This document shows, piece by piece, positions 1 to 11,293 of a stretch of 64,000 nt of DNA (position 1 is the first letter of the stretch; each line of letters opens with the position of its first letter). Made by a program: the position numbers and the translations under genes. The notes beneath the pieces are model-generated. The model worked only from the letters and a program-made list of their open reading frames with translations, did no database searches and was not told the DNA's origin. This stretch comes from Guadua angustifolia (Eukaryota > Streptophyta > Magnoliopsida > Poales > Poaceae), in the NCBI GenBank assembly GCA_036346375.1, contig CM070515.1, positions 17,878,423 through 17,942,422 of the forward strand, written 5' to 3'.

Positions 1-145
1 CTATGTAAAAAAACATTGTAAGATAGGTAGACCATCCGGAATGTGCTTCTTTTGTGATTTATGATGGAGATTTTGTCAACAAGTGTGGACTATGGTGGGT
101 ATCTCAATTTGTTTGAGAAGCATGGATTTATAATAATTTTATGAT
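1..145. other. Left flank of element A, no gene seen
   Basis: AT-rich sequence to the left of the element A target duplication. I see no reading frame, repeat or motif I can name. It is the left half of the site into which A inserted; the right half resumes at 11865. Confidence 0.5.
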
Positions 146-150
146 AATAT

Positions 151-711
151 TGTGGAACATATGGGTCCGGGTATCTGGCTAATGGGCCGACTGGACCAGC
201 CCAAGGGGGTGGGCCGAGCCCACCATGCAAAAAGGGAGAGCTTCTGGAAGGTCTTAGCCGTGCCAGACAAAAAGAAGATTGAGGGACGAAAGCGACAAGA
301 ATGGGTAGACAGCGCCAGACCAAGAAGGCGGTTCTCGCTCCTGCATGCCACATTGCCATCAGTGTTCTGGTCTGGGCACCACAGGACGGTCTTCCTCGCC
401 GCTTAATCGCCTCTGCCGCTTCCTGCGGCGCCCAACAACTCCTACTATTGCACCTGTGAGACCCTTCCTCTCGCATATAAAGAGAGAAGAAGCCCTGAGA
501 GGGAGGAGAGAGGAACAATCTGTAAGAGAAAGCTTGTAAACAAGAACATTCACACTTACATCAGAAACAACGAATGCAGGACTAGGGTGTTATCTCCATT
601 GGAGAGCCCGAACCTGGGTAAAAACCGCCTTGCGTCTTACATTACCATCAGACTCAGATCTTCCGCCTTGCCCCATTCTCTTTTCTTCATTGCCGATCAC
701 AACCATCGACA
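151..711 (+). repeat. 5' LTR of element A (561 bp)
   Basis: Begins TGTGGAACATATGGG and ends CATCGACA. It matches 11294-11859 closely at both ends, but a central block of roughly 150 bp (about 310-470) is much more diverged than the flanks. A TATA box (TATAAA, 476-481) lies about 235 bp before the LTR end and probably marks the U3/R promoter. The stretch 577-619 is a motif shared with the LTRs of elements B and D. Confidence 0.95.
476..481 (+). promoter_or_regulatory. TATA box of element A LTR promoter
   Basis: TATAAA within CATATAAAGAG. The same box is at 11624-11629 in the 3' LTR. Its position, about 235 bp upstream of the LTR end, fits the U3 promoter that would start the genomic RNA. Confidence 0.6.
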
Positions 712-731
712 GTTGGCGCGCCAGGTAGGGG
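712..731 (+). other. Primer-binding site of element A
   Basis: Directly after the LTR terminus CA lies GTTGGCGCGCCAGGTAGGGG. A near copy (GTTGGCACACTAGGTAGGGG) is at the same place in element B. This is where the tRNA primer for minus-strand DNA synthesis would anneal; I do not assign the tRNA species. Confidence 0.8.
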
Positions 732-752
732 CCTGCATGAAGATCATCCTCC

Positions 753-2510
753 TTGAGTTTGATGGCGGCACCAAGTGGGATCATCGCTTCCTTCGCTCCT
801 GCCCAGGCCTTCCGTTTTGGAAGCTTGGACTTCGTCGCCGATGACTTCGGCAAGCTTGCTCTCTCAGGGCGGGGTTTGACCCCCCTAGGGAAGATCTCAT
901 TGCTCCCTCACCAGAGCCCTGGACCGGATTGGGGAGTGTCGCGGTGGCCCGCTCTCAAGGGGCCTTCCGTGGCGTCTTCGCGATCGAGGATGATCGGACC
1001 GACACTCTCCACCAGCAATAAGCTGTGGACACAGTGGAAGCGGACCGTCACCATCGCGCGGCTCGCGAGGAGCACGCCAAGTCCCTTCAGAACCGGGGGC
1101 GCAACATCAACGAGGAGTTCCTGCAGGCGAAGAAAGGGGACCAACTGATTTTCCACACGCCGCAGCAGAACATCATCGCCTCCAAGATGATGCTCGACAC
1201 CCTGGGGCCGATCCTTGGCCCTGACAGCTCCGCAGCCCCGATCATGGCTCAGGTTAAAGCCATGGTGACGGCGGCAATGTCCAAAGAAACCAAGAAGCAC
1301 CCGCGAGAGGGCACATTCCGCGCGCATGCGCTTCTGACCGGCAGTTAGCCGATCGCAAGAAAGCCGCCCTAGGGCGATTACCGAGCTCGCCGGCGAAGAC
1401 GCTCACGAGCCTCAACCGTGATCTTCGCGTAAATCTTACTGCTAGGCGCCGTGATCGAGAAGAAGGGGAGAGGCGCCGACGTGAAGACGACTACGAGCGT
1501 TTCGGCATCGGCTACGATGGCCAGGACGTTCGCGATGGCCGACGTAACGACCACGCCGACCGCAAGGGCCGTGGCCGCCTGGCCGAGAGTGACAATGGAT
1601 ATCACCGGGACGGGACCCCCTGCGTCGATCGCCTCGACGGCGCAGCAGCGGGCCTATTGATGGGGTCCGCGCCTTCACCCCCTGACTTCGCCGAGTGGTT
1701 TGGCCCGATGGTTTTAACCCTAGGGGCATCGTTAAGTTCGATGGCGAGAGAGATCCGGAGGCATGGCTGCAGGTTTATGCCCTCGCAGTCAAGGCCGCGG
1801 AGGGTGACCAGAACGTGATGGCGAACTACCTGCTTGTCACGCTCGCCCCCTCAGCCCAAGCTTGGCTCAAGGGACTCCCAGCGGGTTCTATAGATTCCTG
1901 GGGCGATCTTTGTGAGCAATTTATCTTGAACTTCCAGGGCACCTTCGAGAGGCCTGGGACTGCATGGGACCTATACCAGCTCCATCAGAAGAAGAACGAG
2001 TCTCTGCGGAGTTCATCCGACGTTTCATGCAGAAGAAGAATACCGTTCGGGACGTCTTGGAGGCGGTCGTCATAGCTGCCTTTCAGAAAGGAGTCAGTGA
2101 CCCCGACTTAATCAAAAAGATGTCCCGGAGTCCGTCGACCACCGTCAAGGAGATGTTCGCCTTGGCCGATCGCTATGCCACGGCCTCGGACGCCCTGGCG
2201 GAGCGCTAGGAGGACCGCCTGCGGCAGAAGGATAAAAAGGACCACACCGAGTCCTCCAAACCAAGGGACAAGAAGCGGGGGCTCGGAGAGCTGGTGGCGG
2301 CGGCCTAGCGCGCTCGTCCCCGAGGGCCGCGGGACGGTGGCTACGATGAGGTAATGGATGTCATCTGCCTTTCCACCCCCAGGGGAGGCACGCGGCCAAG
2401 GACTGCTACACCCTGAAGAGGTTTGCCTGCGAAAGCAGCAATAGGGCAAACAGGGGCAAGGGCGAAGCGGCGAAGAAGCAAGACCCGCCCGAGGAAGACA
2501 GGGGCGACTA
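753..2510 (+). pseudogene. gag: gag of element A, broken
   Basis: The start region has a FAPAQAFRFGSLDF motif that recurs in element B at 19670, marking the probable gag N-terminus. The retrotransposon-gag domain is clear at 1695-2075 (PEAWLQVYALAVKAAEG, then AQAWLKGLP and DLCEQFILNFQGTF), and its C-terminal part continues at 1964-2209 in another frame (DPDLIKKMSRSPSTT, FALADRYATA). Several frame changes and stops separate these pieces, so no intact capsid protein can be made. In the family this protein forms the virus-like particle around the element RNA. A CCHC knuckle is not recognisable, though its usual place near 2390-2450 keeps scattered cysteine codons. Confidence 0.85.
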
Positions 2511-2514
2511 CCAG

Positions 2515-3333
2515 GTGACCGAGCGCGAGCTCAACTATATATTTGGGGGCTCGGCTGCGTATGAGTCCAAGCGGAAGCAGAAGCTTACCGCTCGGGAGGT
2601 CAACGCGGTGACGCCAGCGACGCCCCAATACCTGAGGTGGTCCGAGGTCCCGATCACTTTCGATCGCTCGGATCACCCCAATTGCGTCCCCTTCCCAGGC
2701 AAATATCCTTTGGTCCTGGACCCTGTCATACGCAGCGTCAGGCTCAAGAGGGTGTTGGTCGACGAAGGAAGTGAGCTCAACGTCCTCTTCTCCAAAACCT
2801 TTGACGATATGAAGATTCCTCGCTCCGAGTTGAAGCGTGGATCGTCGCCATTTCACGGGGTAATCCCCGGGACTTCAACGGTGCCACTCGGACAAATCAC
2901 GCTCCCGGTGACATTCGGAACCAAGGAGAACTACCTAACGGAGTACCTAAACTTCGAGGTGGCTGATTTCGAGACGGTATACCATGCCATCTTGGGAAGG
3001 CCGGGATTGGCCAGGTTCATGGCCATCCCCCACTACACGTACATCGCACTAAAGATGCCAGGTCCAAGTGGCGTCATCACGGTTCGAGGGGATGTCAAGC
3101 AATCCTTCGTGTGCGACAAGGAAAGCTGCGATCTGGCCGAGATGCTGGTGGCGTCGGCCGAGGCTGAGAAGATCAGGCAGGCGGCTGCCATCCCACATGG
3201 CGAAGGCGACGTCTCGACTGCGAAGCAAGCCAAGTCGAGCATGAAGCCAGACGAGGGAGTCAAGCAGGTGATTCTCGACCCGTCCAACTCAGCCCAGACA
3301 GCCTTGATTGGGACAGGGCTTGATCCCAAATAG
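2515..3333 (+). pseudogene. pol: Aspartic protease segment of element A pol
   Basis: A 272-codon open segment just before RT. The pepsin-like retroviral protease fold is recognised by VLVDEGSELNVLF (usual form LVDGGSSLN), the second half motif YHAILGRPGL and the conserved GVITVRGD end. The catalytic aspartate is present, but the residue after it is Glu where the family usually has Gly, which may harm the flap geometry (inference). It ends at a TAG (3331-3333) and RT resumes in frame soon after. The product would normally cut the Gag-Pol polyprotein. Confidence 0.88.
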
Positions 3334-6300
3334 GAAGAGGCGCTCGTCACTTTTCTTCGGGCAAACCGGGACATCTTCGCTTGGAAACCATCCGACATGC
3401 CTGGTGTCCCTAGGGAGGTGATCGAGCATTCACTCAATGTTGACGAAAAAGCAAAGCCCATCAAGCAGCGGCTTCGGCGGTTCGCACAAGACCGTCGTGA
3501 TGCCATCAAGGAGGAGATCACCAAGCTTCTGGCGGCTAATTTCATAAGAGAAGTGTATCATCCCGATTGGTTGACGAATCCAATCCTTGTACACAAAAAG
3601 AATAAAAGCTGGCGCATGTGTGTCGATTACACTGATCTCAATAAGGCGTGCCCAAAGGATCCCTTCGGATTGCCCCGCATCGACCAAGTGGTAGACTCCA
3701 CCGCCAGGTGCGAGCTCCTAAGTTTCTTAGATGCATACTCAGGGTACCACCAAATCCGGTTGAAGGAAGAAGACTGCATCAAGATGTCTTTCATCACACC
3801 GTTCGGCGCGTATTGCTACGTCACAATGCCATTCGGGTTGAAAAACGCTGGCGCGACTTACCAGCGCGCTATTCAGCGGTGTTTTCACACTCAACTCGGA
3901 CGCAACGTGGAGGCATACGTGGACGACGTTGTGGTTAAAACCTGAGTAAAAGAAGACCTCACTTCCGACCTGCCCGAGACGTTCGAGAGCTTACGTGCCT
4001 TCAAGATGAGGCTTAACCCCGAAAAATGCGTCTTTGGGGCTCCCTCTGGGAAGTTGCTCGGATTTATCGTGTCTCACCTCGGCATCGAGGCTAACCCCAA
4101 AAAAATCAACGCTATTCTCAAGATGAAGCCGCCAACTTGCCAGAAAGAGGTCTAGAAGCTCACGTGATGCATGGTGGCACTCGGCCGGTTTATCTCTCGC
4201 CTGGGCAGTCGGGGAATGCCGTTCTTCAAACTCTTGAAGAAACAAGACAACTTGCAATGGACGCCCAAGGCTCAGCAGGCCTTTGAGGATCTGAAGGCGC
4301 TCCTGACCACGCCTCCAGTACTAGTCGCGCCGACGCCAGAAGAACCCCTCCTGCTGTACATAGCAGCAACGACTCACGTAGTCAGCGTCGTGATTGAGGA
4401 AAAGGGACACCTGTAGAAAATTCAACGCCCGGTTTATTTTGTCAGCGAAGTATTGGGCGAATCCAAGATGCGGTATCCTCAAGTGTAGAAGCTGCTATAC
4501 ACGGTATTGCTTGCCTCTCGTAAACTCAAGCATTACTTTCAAGAGCATTCGATCTCGGTGGTTACTGCTTTCCCGATTGGGGATATACTCCACAACCGGG
4601 AATCCACCGGGAGAATCGCCAAATGGGCGTTCGAGCTCGGAGCCTTTGAGATTTCTTTCAAGCCTCAGACCACAATCAAGTCTTAGGCGTTCGCCGACTT
4701 CGTAGCCGAGTGGACGGAGTTGCAAGAGCCCGCAGCAGTAGAGGACCTCGAGTACTGGACGATGTACTTCGACGGCTCCCTCACGCTGAATGGTGCGGGG
4801 GCCGGCGTCATGTTCATTTCTCCGGCTGGGGAAAAGCTGAAGTATGTCCTTCATCTCCATTTTCCAGCGTCAAACAACGCCGCCGAGTACGAGGCGCTCA
4901 TACACGGTCTCCGCATCGCCATATCGCTCGGTATTAGGCGGTTGACGGTCCATGAGGACTCTCACCGTGATTAACCAAGTGCGAAGGAGTGGTCATCGTC
5001 GTCGATGACAAAGATGGCGCAGCATTGCCAGAGGTGTGTATATTGGAGGATAAGTTCGACAGACTGGAGCTCACCCACGTGCTTCGCCGGGACAACGAAG
5101 CGGCAGACGAACTCGCCAGGTTGGGCTATAGTCGGGCTTCAGTTCCAGTCGGAGTCTTCGTGGAAGAACTTCGCAAGCCGACGGCGGGCTGACATCAGGA
5201 GTCGGGCAAATCAGGGGAGAAGTCGGCCGAGGCGGAAGTCTTGGCCATCAACCCCAACTGGACCAAGCCCTATCTTGATTATCTATTGAAGGACGAGCTC
5301 CCTGAGGATCGCATACAAGCTGAGTGCATCACGCGGCGAAGCAAAAGCTACGTGGTGGTCAGGGAGGAGCTCTATCGAAAGAGTGCCTCCGGGGTTCTCA
5401 GGCGGTGCATATCAGAGCAAGAAGGGAAGAATCTCCTCAAAGAAATTCACTTGGGGATCTGTGGACATCACGCGGCATCAAGCACTCTGGTCGGCAAGGC
5501 TTATCGTCAAGGTTTCTTCGGGCCGACTGCCGTAGCGAACGCGGAAGATGTCGTCCGCACGTGTGAAGGCTATCAGTTTTTTGCCCGGCATATTCATATA
5601 CCGACGCAGGAGCTGTAGACCATTCCGCTTACTTAGCCGTTCGCAGTCTTGGGACTTGACATAGTCGGACCACTCAAAAAGGCCCAGGGCGGATTTGCTT
5701 TCCTCTTTGTCGCCGTCGACAAGTTCACCAAATGGATTGAAGCCAAGCCGGTTGCAACGATCACCGCGGTCAAAGCCAAAGATTTTTTTTCAAGAGATCG
5801 TCGTCAGATTTGGCGTGCCGAACAGGATCATCACCGATAATGGCGCCTAATTCAGAAGTGAAGAATTCCAAGACTGGTGCGAAGCCCTCGGGATCAAGAT
5901 CTGCTTCGCCTCCGTGGGCCATCCACGGAGCAACGGGCAGGTCGAGCGAGCCAATGGCATGGTGCTGCAGGGTCTAAAAGCTAGAATATTTGGTCGTCTC
6001 AAGCCATATGCAGCACGATGGTTAAAAGAATTGCCTTCGGTGCTCTAGGGGCTGAGAACCACCCCCAGCAGGGCTACCGGGCAGTCGCCTTTTTTCCTAG
6101 TATATGGTTCGGAAGCGGTCCTACCCACCGAGTTGGCATTCGGATCCCAACGGGTTCGGAACTACAAATAAGCCGAGTCAGAAGAAGGACGGCTAGAAGA
6201 TCTCGACAAGTTGGAGGAAGCTAGGGACGTTGCGTCCATCCAGTCGGCTAAGTACCTCCAAGGTCTCCGGCGCTACCAAGATTGAAACGTTCGAGGCCAA

Positions 6301-6489
6301 GCCTTCTCTAAAGGAGATCTGGTTCTTAGAAAGAATCAGAAAAGCGAGCATAAGCTCTCCCCAGACTGGGAAGGCCCTTACATCGTCGACGAAGTGGTGC
6401 GCCTAGGGTCTTACTGACTCAAGCGCGAAGACGACGTGGCACTCGGCAACACCTGGAACATAGAACAGCTACGTCGCTTCTACACTTAA
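3334..6489 (+). pseudogene. pol: RT-RNase H-integrase of element A pol, multiple stops
   Basis: Reverse transcriptase is open from 3397 to 3945, with FLDAYSGYHQI, MPFGLKNAGATYQR and the catalytic YVDD at 3916-3927; a TGA follows at 3943. RNase H is at about 4750-4975 (YFDGSLTLNGAGAG, NNAAEYEALIHGL). Integrase has an HHCC-type N-terminus near 5440-5580 in which the second Cys of the CxxC pair reads Tyr. Its core (GLDIVGPL at about 5650, TDNGA at about 5835, then NGQVERANG) is interrupted by stops. The C-terminal end NTWNIEQLRRFYT stops at 6489. All domains are in Ty3/Gypsy order, but at least ten premature stops or shifts make it a pseudogene. Confidence 0.92.
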
Positions 6490-6891
6490 AATACGCATTC
6501 CATTGTATCGTTGTAATCTTAGCCGTTCTTGACTTACTACTTACTTGATTCTCAACTAAGTAGTAAGTCGGGGGCTACACCCGACAGTGTGTCTGAATGC
6601 AAGCATTTACCCCTCTTTTTTTAGAAATTCATCACCTTTTTTCCTAGCAATCATGGCTAAACCCTAAAACTATTAAGTGACAAAACTCTGAACGATGAAA
6701 TCTAGCTACCCGGATGCGTGTCTGAGAAAGAGCCACGCACTCGGGGGCTAGGCCAGTCGGATGAAACGTTCAAATAAAAAGGACATTGTACATTCAGATA
6801 AAACCAGAAAGCCATAAATATATATCATCATAGATCGAACATTACGTCCAATTGCATATTTTTACATAAGTATCCTCAAAAGCAGCTAAAC
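6490..6891 (+). other. Spacer after pol with two polypurine-like motifs
   Basis: No gene on either strand. The 10-mer TCGGGGGCTA occurs at 6568-6577 and 6741-6750, nearly identical to the real polypurine tract of this element at 11283-11292. The same motif follows pol in element B. Confidence 0.6.
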
Positions 6892-7185
6892 CTATGAGGC
6901 GCGGCAAGCACGGCCCAAGGCCTTGATGAGGACGTCCGCGACCTCAGAGAGGGCCGGGACGACCTCAAGGAAGACCTCTACGGTGGCGGCGTTGTGGGCG
7001 GCAGCTTCCTCCTTCGCCACCAGCTTAGCAAGGGCAAGATCGTAGTCCGCCCAGAGCTCCTCCTCGGTGACCTCCGGGGCGGGAGCATCATCCCCGAAGT
7101 CAAAGATCAACCCCTCCACCGGAGGCGGAGGTGAGGTCGGAGCCGCTTCGGCACTGGGAATGACGGAGCTTGAAGAAGACGCCAT
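6892..7185 (-). CDS. Small antisense ORF of element A (97 aa)
   Basis: The start ATG is at 7185 and begins MASSSSSVIPSAEA. The protein is acidic, with a core LWADYDLALAK followed by an Ala/Glu-rich helix and a basic C-terminus ending GRACRAS. A related protein is encoded at the same place in element B (21892-22191), sharing LWADYDLALAE, EVVP and a GRA-R end. It is unbroken although gag-pol around it is ruined. A TATA box lies 73 bp upstream. I know no function. A longer in-frame start exists at 7302, but the position of the TATA box favours 7185. Confidence 0.6.
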   Translation of the reverse strand: MASSSSSVIPSAEAAPTSPPPPVEGLIFDFGDDAPAPEVTEEELWADYDLALAKLVAKEEAAAHNAATVEVFLEVVPALSEVADVLIKALGRACRAS

Positions 7186-7257
7186 TGGCAGGCTTCTGAA
7201 GAAGCGAAGGAATGAAGACGGGAAGAACTGGTGATCACTTTGATAGGCGGTAACACC

Positions 7258-7265
7258 TTTATATA
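7258..7265 (-). promoter_or_regulatory. TATA box for the small antisense ORF
   Basis: Read on the minus strand this is TATATAAA, 73 bp before the ATG at 7185. Spacing and orientation suit a dedicated pol II promoter for the antisense ORF, independent of the LTR (inference). Confidence 0.5.
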
Positions 7266-7507
7266 GCCAAGGGTGGCTAAGCTGAGCTGGCGTCAAATCC
7301 AACCTCTACGGGAAGTCTAAACGCTCTAAGAGATGCACGGGCGCCAAAGCAGCATTTAAAACGCACTACCGGGGAGATCAAGCAGGGCAATCACAGCGCA
7401 CGACGCTTCAGAAGACTCCCTCGGGTGTGGTGAAAACACTCATGACTGGCAGTAACTGATAGTAACCGCATCAAAAGAAATGCACTGAGTACAACATGAG
7501 TCAATGT

Positions 7508-10147
7508 CTACTGAGGATCCAAGTCCAGATTTTCAACTAAAGAAGAAGCTTCGTCCCTAACTTCGCCATGAAGAAGAGCGGCTTGATCGTCATCAACGGA
7601 GCAGGCGAAGCCCTCTTTGACGGCCTCCAGCTCCACCCCGGGGTATAACGACTTCACGATAGCCAATGCTTGGCTAGCGCTCATGGTCGCCATCTCCCGG
7701 ATGTTGTCCCAGAGCTGCCCAGGCCCTGTCGACAGCAAAGCGAGAGCTTCCTCTTCATTTTCTGGCTCAGCTCCTTCATGGCCTAGAACTTGGATAACCC
7801 CTTGGCGGAGGTGTAGAATTCATTGTGAATTGCGCGCGCAATCTTGATCTCCTCATTAAGGATGTTGACCTGCGCCAGTGACTTTTTCCGGGTCTCTACG
7901 AGGAAGTCAGACAGACACCATGAGCATCTAGAGCATGAGAGGCCTAGCACCGAGTAGAGACATACATACCTTCCAATTCTGCTTGACTTTTCCTTGTCGG
8001 TCCGAGTCCGAACTCGGAATCCTTTGTTGGAGCTCCCAGCGAGGTTGAAGTGACAGACTATTCAGCTGAAACAGCAAACAAGGTCAGAAGACGAAGGTAA
8101 CCAAGACGGCAACTAAAGCACTCGGAAGGGCACGAACCTTGAAGTGCCTCCTCCAGGGCTTTAACTTCAGACTGGAGATTCTGCCGCTCGGCCTCGCCCT
8201 CACGGCGAACACGTTCCAAGTCAGCTTCGTACTGCTGCTGCTCCTTGACCTTGGGAAGTATTTCCTTGAGCAAAGCGTCCCTCTCCTCCGAGCGGTCCCC
8301 CATTTCCTGGAGAACGCCGAGATGAAGAAATGCCACTCGGCGCGAATAGAAGAAGAAAAAGGAGAAAGCTTACGGACATTTCAAGACACCGATAGCACTC
8401 CCAGACAACTCCTCCTCGACTTCTCATCCCCTTGCGAAGGTCTTCCATTTGTCTTCGTGGCGTAATACAATCCAAGCGAGGTGAAATGGGTTCGGCGGTT
8501 GGGTGGTCGGTGAATCTCCTCCACGGGAGATGCAGGCTGCGCTGAGGGCCCAGGGGCTTCCACCCTCGCGGCCGGCTCGGATGCTCCGGTAGGCAGCCGC
8601 GTAGTCGGCTCTGCACTACTGGCCCCGGGCGCGGCATGTGGAACGGCTTCAGTCGGCCCCGAAGCTGCTTCATCACCACCTGTTGCAGCGGCGGACAGCG
8701 ATCCCGCTCCCTCTGGATCTGCGACATCCCCCGGCGCAGTCTGCGGGACAGGGGCGATCGGAACCCTCTTCGGAATGTTTGCCGCTGCCGTCCTGATTGC
8801 TAGAACAAAAGTCAAGCACACGCCAAAGAAGCAAGAACAAAGACCAATAGCGCGACCAACCTCCGGGACTTCCTTATCTTGAGCCCGGCCCCTTTCTGAG
8901 TCGTAAAACCACTTGGGGAGGCGACCGACGCTACTCGGGCACGTGGAGGCCAGGGCGCCGACTTCTTGATGTACGGTCCCGCGGATCCCTGAGCGGATGA
9001 CCCCCCGGTGACAGGCTGTGGTGCCGGCCCCTGCTCAGCGCCTCCCTCAGGTACGAGATCCTTCCTCTTCGCGCTCGGCTCCTCCGCAGAGGGGTCGGTG
9101 GGACGCTTCCCCGTGAAGCTCCAGCACGAAGAAGGCGAAAGAGGAGGATCCGAGCAAAATGCCGTGTGACTCTGCAAACATCAACGAGCACAGAACCCGT
9201 CAGCAGTCGGCTGATGATCGATGACCAAACGCCAACAAGCTTCGAGCACTTACCTCAGGAGGGGGGTTCACCAGGCAAAAGGCCCCTGGAATATTCTTGA
9301 ATGAGATCACGACATCCGGAGCCAGGAGATCGCTCATTCGGACGATGAGTGTATCTTGGTCAATGTCTTCGGGGACCTCTCGCGTGGGGTCATCCTCTCT
9401 AAATTCATACCCCAGGAAGACCCGCTCCTTGATGGGCTGCACCCGGCGAATGGCAAACCTGGTGAGGATCCTGACGCCGGTCAGCCCCGCCTCCTTCAAG
9501 TCGCAGATCTTGGCGAGGAGTTCGCTGACCTGATCCATCTCATTGCTCTGCGGGGCTTCGGTCCAAGAGGCGAAAACCCTTGGGGGCTCTCCGGTGAAGG
9601 GGGGAAGGCAGGGGTCAAGGTTGGCACAGTAGAACCACTCTCGGTGCCAACCCTTATTCGAGGTCCTGAAAGGGAGGGCGAAATAGAGCTTCCTCAACCC
9701 ATCCCTCAATTGGATGCCGGCTCCCCCAACTACTTTAGGGGCGCTCTTGGTCGGAAAAGGCTTGAGGAGAAAAAGGTGGCGGAAAAGATTGAAATGCGGG
9801 CGAATGCCAAGAAACGCCTCACAAAGGTGGATGAAGATGGTAATGTGGAGGATCTAATTGGGATTCAAATGGACCAGCTCAATGCCGTAGAAGTGGAGAA
9901 GGCCGCGAAAGAAATCGCTGGTGGGGAGCCTAAACCCGCGTTGGAAGAAAGACTCAAAGACGACAATCTCCTCAGAGCGAGGGGTGGGACAGGACTCACC
10001 GCAGGCTGGGCGGGCGCAAATCAGCATCGCCGGCGGCATGAACCCCATGTTGATCATTGATTCCAGGCCCGCCTCTGTCAGCGTCGAGGTGACCCAATCT
10101 TGGGCCGAGGGCGTGGCAGGGGTGCCCTGGGGGGAAGAAGTCGCCAT
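7508..10147 (-). pseudogene. Large antisense gene of element A, PF04195-type, spliced
   Basis: The model starts at ATG 10147 (MATSSPQG). Exon 1 runs to 9254 (894 nt, phase 0) and ends at a good donor, GTAAGT. It holds the 'putative gypsy type transposon' domain: SCPTPRSEEIVVFESFF, FRGLLHFYGIELVHLNPN, then NKGWHREWFYCANLDP and LKEAGLTGVRILTRFAIRR. A single in-frame TAG at 9854-9856 interrupts it. Exon 2 (9171-8861) follows a TTTGCAG acceptor and encodes a Lys/Ser/Pro-rich linker. Further exons lie at about 8800-8470, 8330-8150 (coiled coil, ERDALLKEILPKVKEQQQ) and 7860-7508, ending ENLDLDPQ, with one frame change near 7745. Grass Tat elements are known to carry such antisense ORFs; function unknown. 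Intron limits are inferred from splice consensus only. Confidence 0.75.
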
Positions 10148-10539
10148 TTTTGGAAGGAATCGTCGGGGGAAAGGGAAAAGTGCGGCGGCGGCGTAACCTA
10201 GTGGTGAAGTTTGCGAGGAAGGCGATGAACTCTTCGAGAGCAAAAGGGCAAGGACGCGATGGGCAAAAGGGTAATGATGGATTTCGCTCCAAGCGGGGCC
10301 CGCACCGCGCGTCGCGACCAAGACTGACGAAGAACTGCCACGACCCGTCCTAACCAACTGGACACCACGACTGTGGCGGACTGCTGTCGGTGAATTGAAA
10401 CCCAGCTTGGGATGTGGCGCGCCTTGCGACGGGTCGATTGCCGGTTTCCGTTTCGAGCGGAAGCCGGGTGTCTTCCCAACGGGAATGGGTACGCTCTCCC
10501 CATCGTAAACCCCATGTCGGGTCTTTTGCTGGTCACTGC

Positions 10540-11040
10540 AGGACGGCATCAGGACATGACAAAAATCCAAAGGGCACGCTCCATGATGGGCCAAGCTATG
10601 CGCCGACATGGTCGAGTATGGGTGCTACTCGGATAATTCAAGGTACGCTCCATGATGAGTCGATCGTTGTACATGTACAGGTACCACTCGGCTAAAGGCC
10701 AAACGAGGGCAAGCCCCATGATGGGCCAAGCTGCGCACCGACATGATCGGGCACGGGTGCCACTCAACCAATTCAAGGTATGCTCCATGATGAGACGATC
10801 GCTGTACATGTACAGGTACCACTCGGCTAAAGGCCAAACGAGGGTGCGCCCCATGAAGGGCCAAGCTGCGCTCCGACATGATCGGGTGCGGGTGCCACTC
10901 GACCAATTCAAGGTACGCCCATGATGAGCCGATCTTTGTGACACGTCTGGTACCACTACCAAAGGCCAAATAGGCGGTGCGCCCCATGTCAGGCCAGGCC
11001 ATGCTCCGATTCGGTCGGGTACGGGCACCATCAATCTAAT
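10540..11040. repeat. 135-bp tandem array in element A
   Basis: About 3.7 copies with a period of 135 bp (phase points at 10641, 10776 and 10911). Each unit contains a GTACCACTCGG box and a CCATGATG box. It sits between the antisense gene promoter region and the polypurine tract. Open frames across it are products of the repeat and are not annotated as genes. Confidence 0.85.
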
Positions 11041-11282
11041 CAAGGCGCGCGCCAAGCTGAACAGACTGCCACACGTGCACGAGTACCACTCGGATGAGAA
11101 CCGACTCCGACGAAGATACACACCCGAGATGGCCAATCATCAATCCCCCAATGAATTGCATTAGAAACCACTCGGAAGGGTTAGCACGAGGTCATTGAGT
11201 CCTTCACGACCTCCCCACCGAACGATATAACATCTGGAGAGCATCACAGCAGATAAAGGGCAGTAGCTCGGTCGCGAAGCAC

Positions 11283-11293
11283 TTGGGGGCTAG
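11283..11293 (+). other. Polypurine tract of element A
   Basis: CACTTGGGGGCTAG lies directly against the TGTGG start of the 3' LTR, the expected position of the plus-strand primer. Confidence 0.8.

Noticed and set aside
10549..11136. 195-codon minus-strand frame with internal repeats
   Set aside because: Product of the 135-bp tandem array (multiple of three); no start context or homologue.
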